A stretch of 64,000 nucleotides of DNA from Chromobotia macracanthus (lineage: Eukaryota; Chordata; Actinopteri; Cypriniformes; Botiidae). Position 1 is the stretch's first letter, and each line of letters begins with the position of its first letter. The stretch is taken from NCBI GenBank assembly GCA_036877525.1, contig JAZGTH010000072.1:1922001-1986000 (forward strand), read 5' to 3'. The notes below the pieces were generated by a model. That model ran no database searches, had not been told where the DNA came from, and saw nothing but the letters and a program-made list of their open reading frames with translations. A program made the position numbers and the translations under genes. Shown piece by piece: positions 62,371 through 64,000 of the stretch.

Positions 62371-62769
62371 CTTAACAAGTGACGTCTTTTGAAAAGCTTT
62401 GTAATGCAGTTTGTGTGCATTGAATCGCGATGGGCTCGTCTGATGTGATCCGATCCGCGGGCTGCAGGCATCGATCAGCACAGTTTTAAAGCTGCACTGT
62501 GACAGAAGAGACATCAATACATCAGCCGGTACCGGATCGATGTCCTGTCAAGTGAAGGACCGCATGCATTGCTTTTAATGACCTAATTCGGTTGTTTAAA
62601 TGTCAGAAATCATTAAGTAATGCGTGTCATGTTCGGCATCAGTTTCGCATCAGGTGTGGCAGTGTGGGGTCGGGAGGGAAGCGGTACGGATCAATATAAA
62701 GCGAAGTTAAACCGGAGAGAAGTCGAGTCGCTCATGTACCAGCGATCCGCCGCCAGAGTTGTTCGCTCT

Positions 62770-62783
62770 GTTGCCATGGCAAC
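62770..62783. promoter_or_regulatory. Perfect X-box palindrome (RFX site)
   Basis: GTTGCCATGGCAAC is the ideal two-half RFX factor binding sequence. It lies at the end of a GC-richer, CpG-containing stretch (about 62380-62790) that looks like a promoter, but no gene start could be assigned. Confidence 0.65.
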
Positions 62784-62868
62784 AGTCATTATGCCGACTT
62801 TCAGATTATAGAGTTGGTATTCATTATCTGGTCCTTTTTGTACCTGTGATTTCTTTAAAAAACAATGC

Positions 62869-62931
62869 TTCTTTCTTTCTTTTTCTTTCATTCATTCTTT
62901 CTTTCTTTCTTTCTTTCTTTCTTCTCTCTCC
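62869..62931. repeat. (CTTT)n microsatellite
   Basis: Imperfect CTTT/TTTC repeats. From here to 64000 the DNA is pyrimidine-rich (63030-63330, 63640-63735) with repeated ctgatttcactgttt-like wording and no recognisable gene. Confidence 0.85.
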
Positions 62932-64000
62932 TCCCTCATTTCCAGCTTGGTCCTTTTTTTTAAATGTCAGTCTGATTTCACTGTTTAATATCTACCTCGG
63001 TTTAATTTTGCTGTATGATCACCGTTGTCTGATCTCCTCCTTAACATGATTTTACGGTCTGGTCTCTTCCTTTTTGGTGTGACCTCACTGTTTCATCTCC
63101 ATCTGATTTCACTATTTAATATCTACCTCAGTCGTATTTCACTGTCTGACCTCGATCTCAGTCTGATTTCACAGTCACCTCTGTCTGATTTCGTTGCGTA
63201 ATACCCGCTGTAGTCTGAGTTTCTCAGTTTCTCCCTCTTGCTCTGAATTCTCTGGTCTCCAGTCGGATTTTTATTTCTTTATTTTTTTTGCCTGGTTTTG
63301 ATCTCTCTCCTCTCTTAAATTGAACCTCTCCACAGTGATTGAAACAGACGTTACATGGCAGCTTTACCAATGTGGGGTGATATGGTGTAGGAAACAGAAC
63401 AGACTTTGTGTGATGACTAAGAGGAGAACCCACACTGGACAGAATCCCAGCACCTCAGAACACTCCTAAATAAAACAAAGCTGCATTCTCAAAGTAATAT
63501 TTTTCTATTCCTCATGTTAAGAATTTTTCAGTCAGTGACGTTTCTGATGAGAGCCCTTTGTCTCTGCTGCCATCTCCCATCAGCATCCACAAATACAGTC
63601 TTTGTTGTCTAAATGAGAGGACACATTCTTCTAGAGGGGTGACCTCTCCTCTCTCTGCTGGCCCTGGCACTGCCCAGCCACAGACTCTCTCTCCCTCTCC
63701 GTCTCTCTCTCGCTCTAATTGTCCCTTCTCTCTCAAAGGGCCACCAGCAGGACTTCTGACTGATATATATAGTCTGTAAATGGTTGTGTCAAGGCAACAA
63801 GAGGTAGATGGAGTACGTAAGTATAACTGGATTTCACTGCTGTTTTATTTCTTAATACATCTATGCATCCATAGATCAAATGCTGATGTGCTGTCTGTAA
63901 TGTGAGTGTGAACTTCATGTGGTGTTTGTAAGTGTTATTGTCATTAAGAGTCATTGTCAATTTATGCAGGTGGTAAATAAATAAGGCTTCTGATGTTTGA

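Noticed and set aside
63780..63816. ATG-led stretch MVVSRQQEVDGV followed by gtaagt
   Set aside because: Only twelve codons with no recognisable product and no supporting exon in the window.
1..64000. CRISPR arrays, bacterial operons, ribosomal RNA genes, intact tRNA genes
   Set aside because: None is present. The only tRNA-like signals are the SINE heads at 22831-22982 and 39815-39947.

Overview
The window is vertebrate nuclear DNA, almost certainly from a teleost and probably a cyprinid-like one. The genes are split into many GT-AG exons by short introns, and the proteins are close to human orthologues. The non-coding DNA is full of fish-type miniature inverted-repeat elements (MITEs), tRNA-derived SINEs, an L2-type LINE remnant and AT/GT/CT microsatellites. 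Species and paralogue suffix (a/b) cannot be fixed from the sequence alone.

Layout. (1) 362-13098, +: the 3' two-thirds of dscam, 22 coding exons from the ninth Ig domain through FNIII 1-4, Ig10, FNIII 5-6, the membrane segment and the complete cytoplasmic tail. One exon carries an apparent 1-base insertion. (2) 13.1-17.2 kb: dscam 3' UTR, then an isolated CpG-rich stretch. (3) 17435-29057, -: pcp4, three coding exons, the first encoding only Met-Ser-Glu and lying 10.8 kb upstream of the second. (4) 29.2-35.5 kb: intergenic. (5) 35477-41150, -: igsf5 (JAM4-like), eight coding exons forming a complete reading frame with signal peptide, two Ig domains, one membrane helix and a C-terminal PDZ ligand. 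(6) 41.2-46.5 kb: no gene seen. (7) 47082-48949, +: hmgn1, six coding exons, with a CCAAT-rich promoter. (8) 50.1-50.9 kb: a dead L2-type LINE fragment on the minus strand. (9) 51.4-53.7 kb, +: an exon-by-exon relic of mipep with frameshifts, a stop, a lost splice site and no catalytic half. (10) 54120-55138, -: rps25, complete. (11) 56198-60136, -: slc37a4, complete, including a 66-base cassette exon. (12) 60.1-64 kb: the slc37a4 5' region and DNA without a recognised gene, holding a perfect X-box palindrome and one orphan exon-like segment.

The genes do not form one pathway. dscam and igsf5 are neuronal and epithelial adhesion proteins, both ending in PDZ ligands. pcp4 is a calmodulin regulator, hmgn1 a nucleosome binder, rps25 a ribosomal protein and slc37a4 the ER glucose-6-phosphate transporter. 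Blocks 1-7 match human 21q22.2 (DSCAM-PCP4-IGSF5-...-HMGN1) and blocks 10-11 match 11q23.3 (RPS25-SLC37A4), so the 49.9-54.1 kb interval with the LINE and the mipep relic looks like the synteny junction. A single MITE family (11 copies recognised) dominates the repeats.
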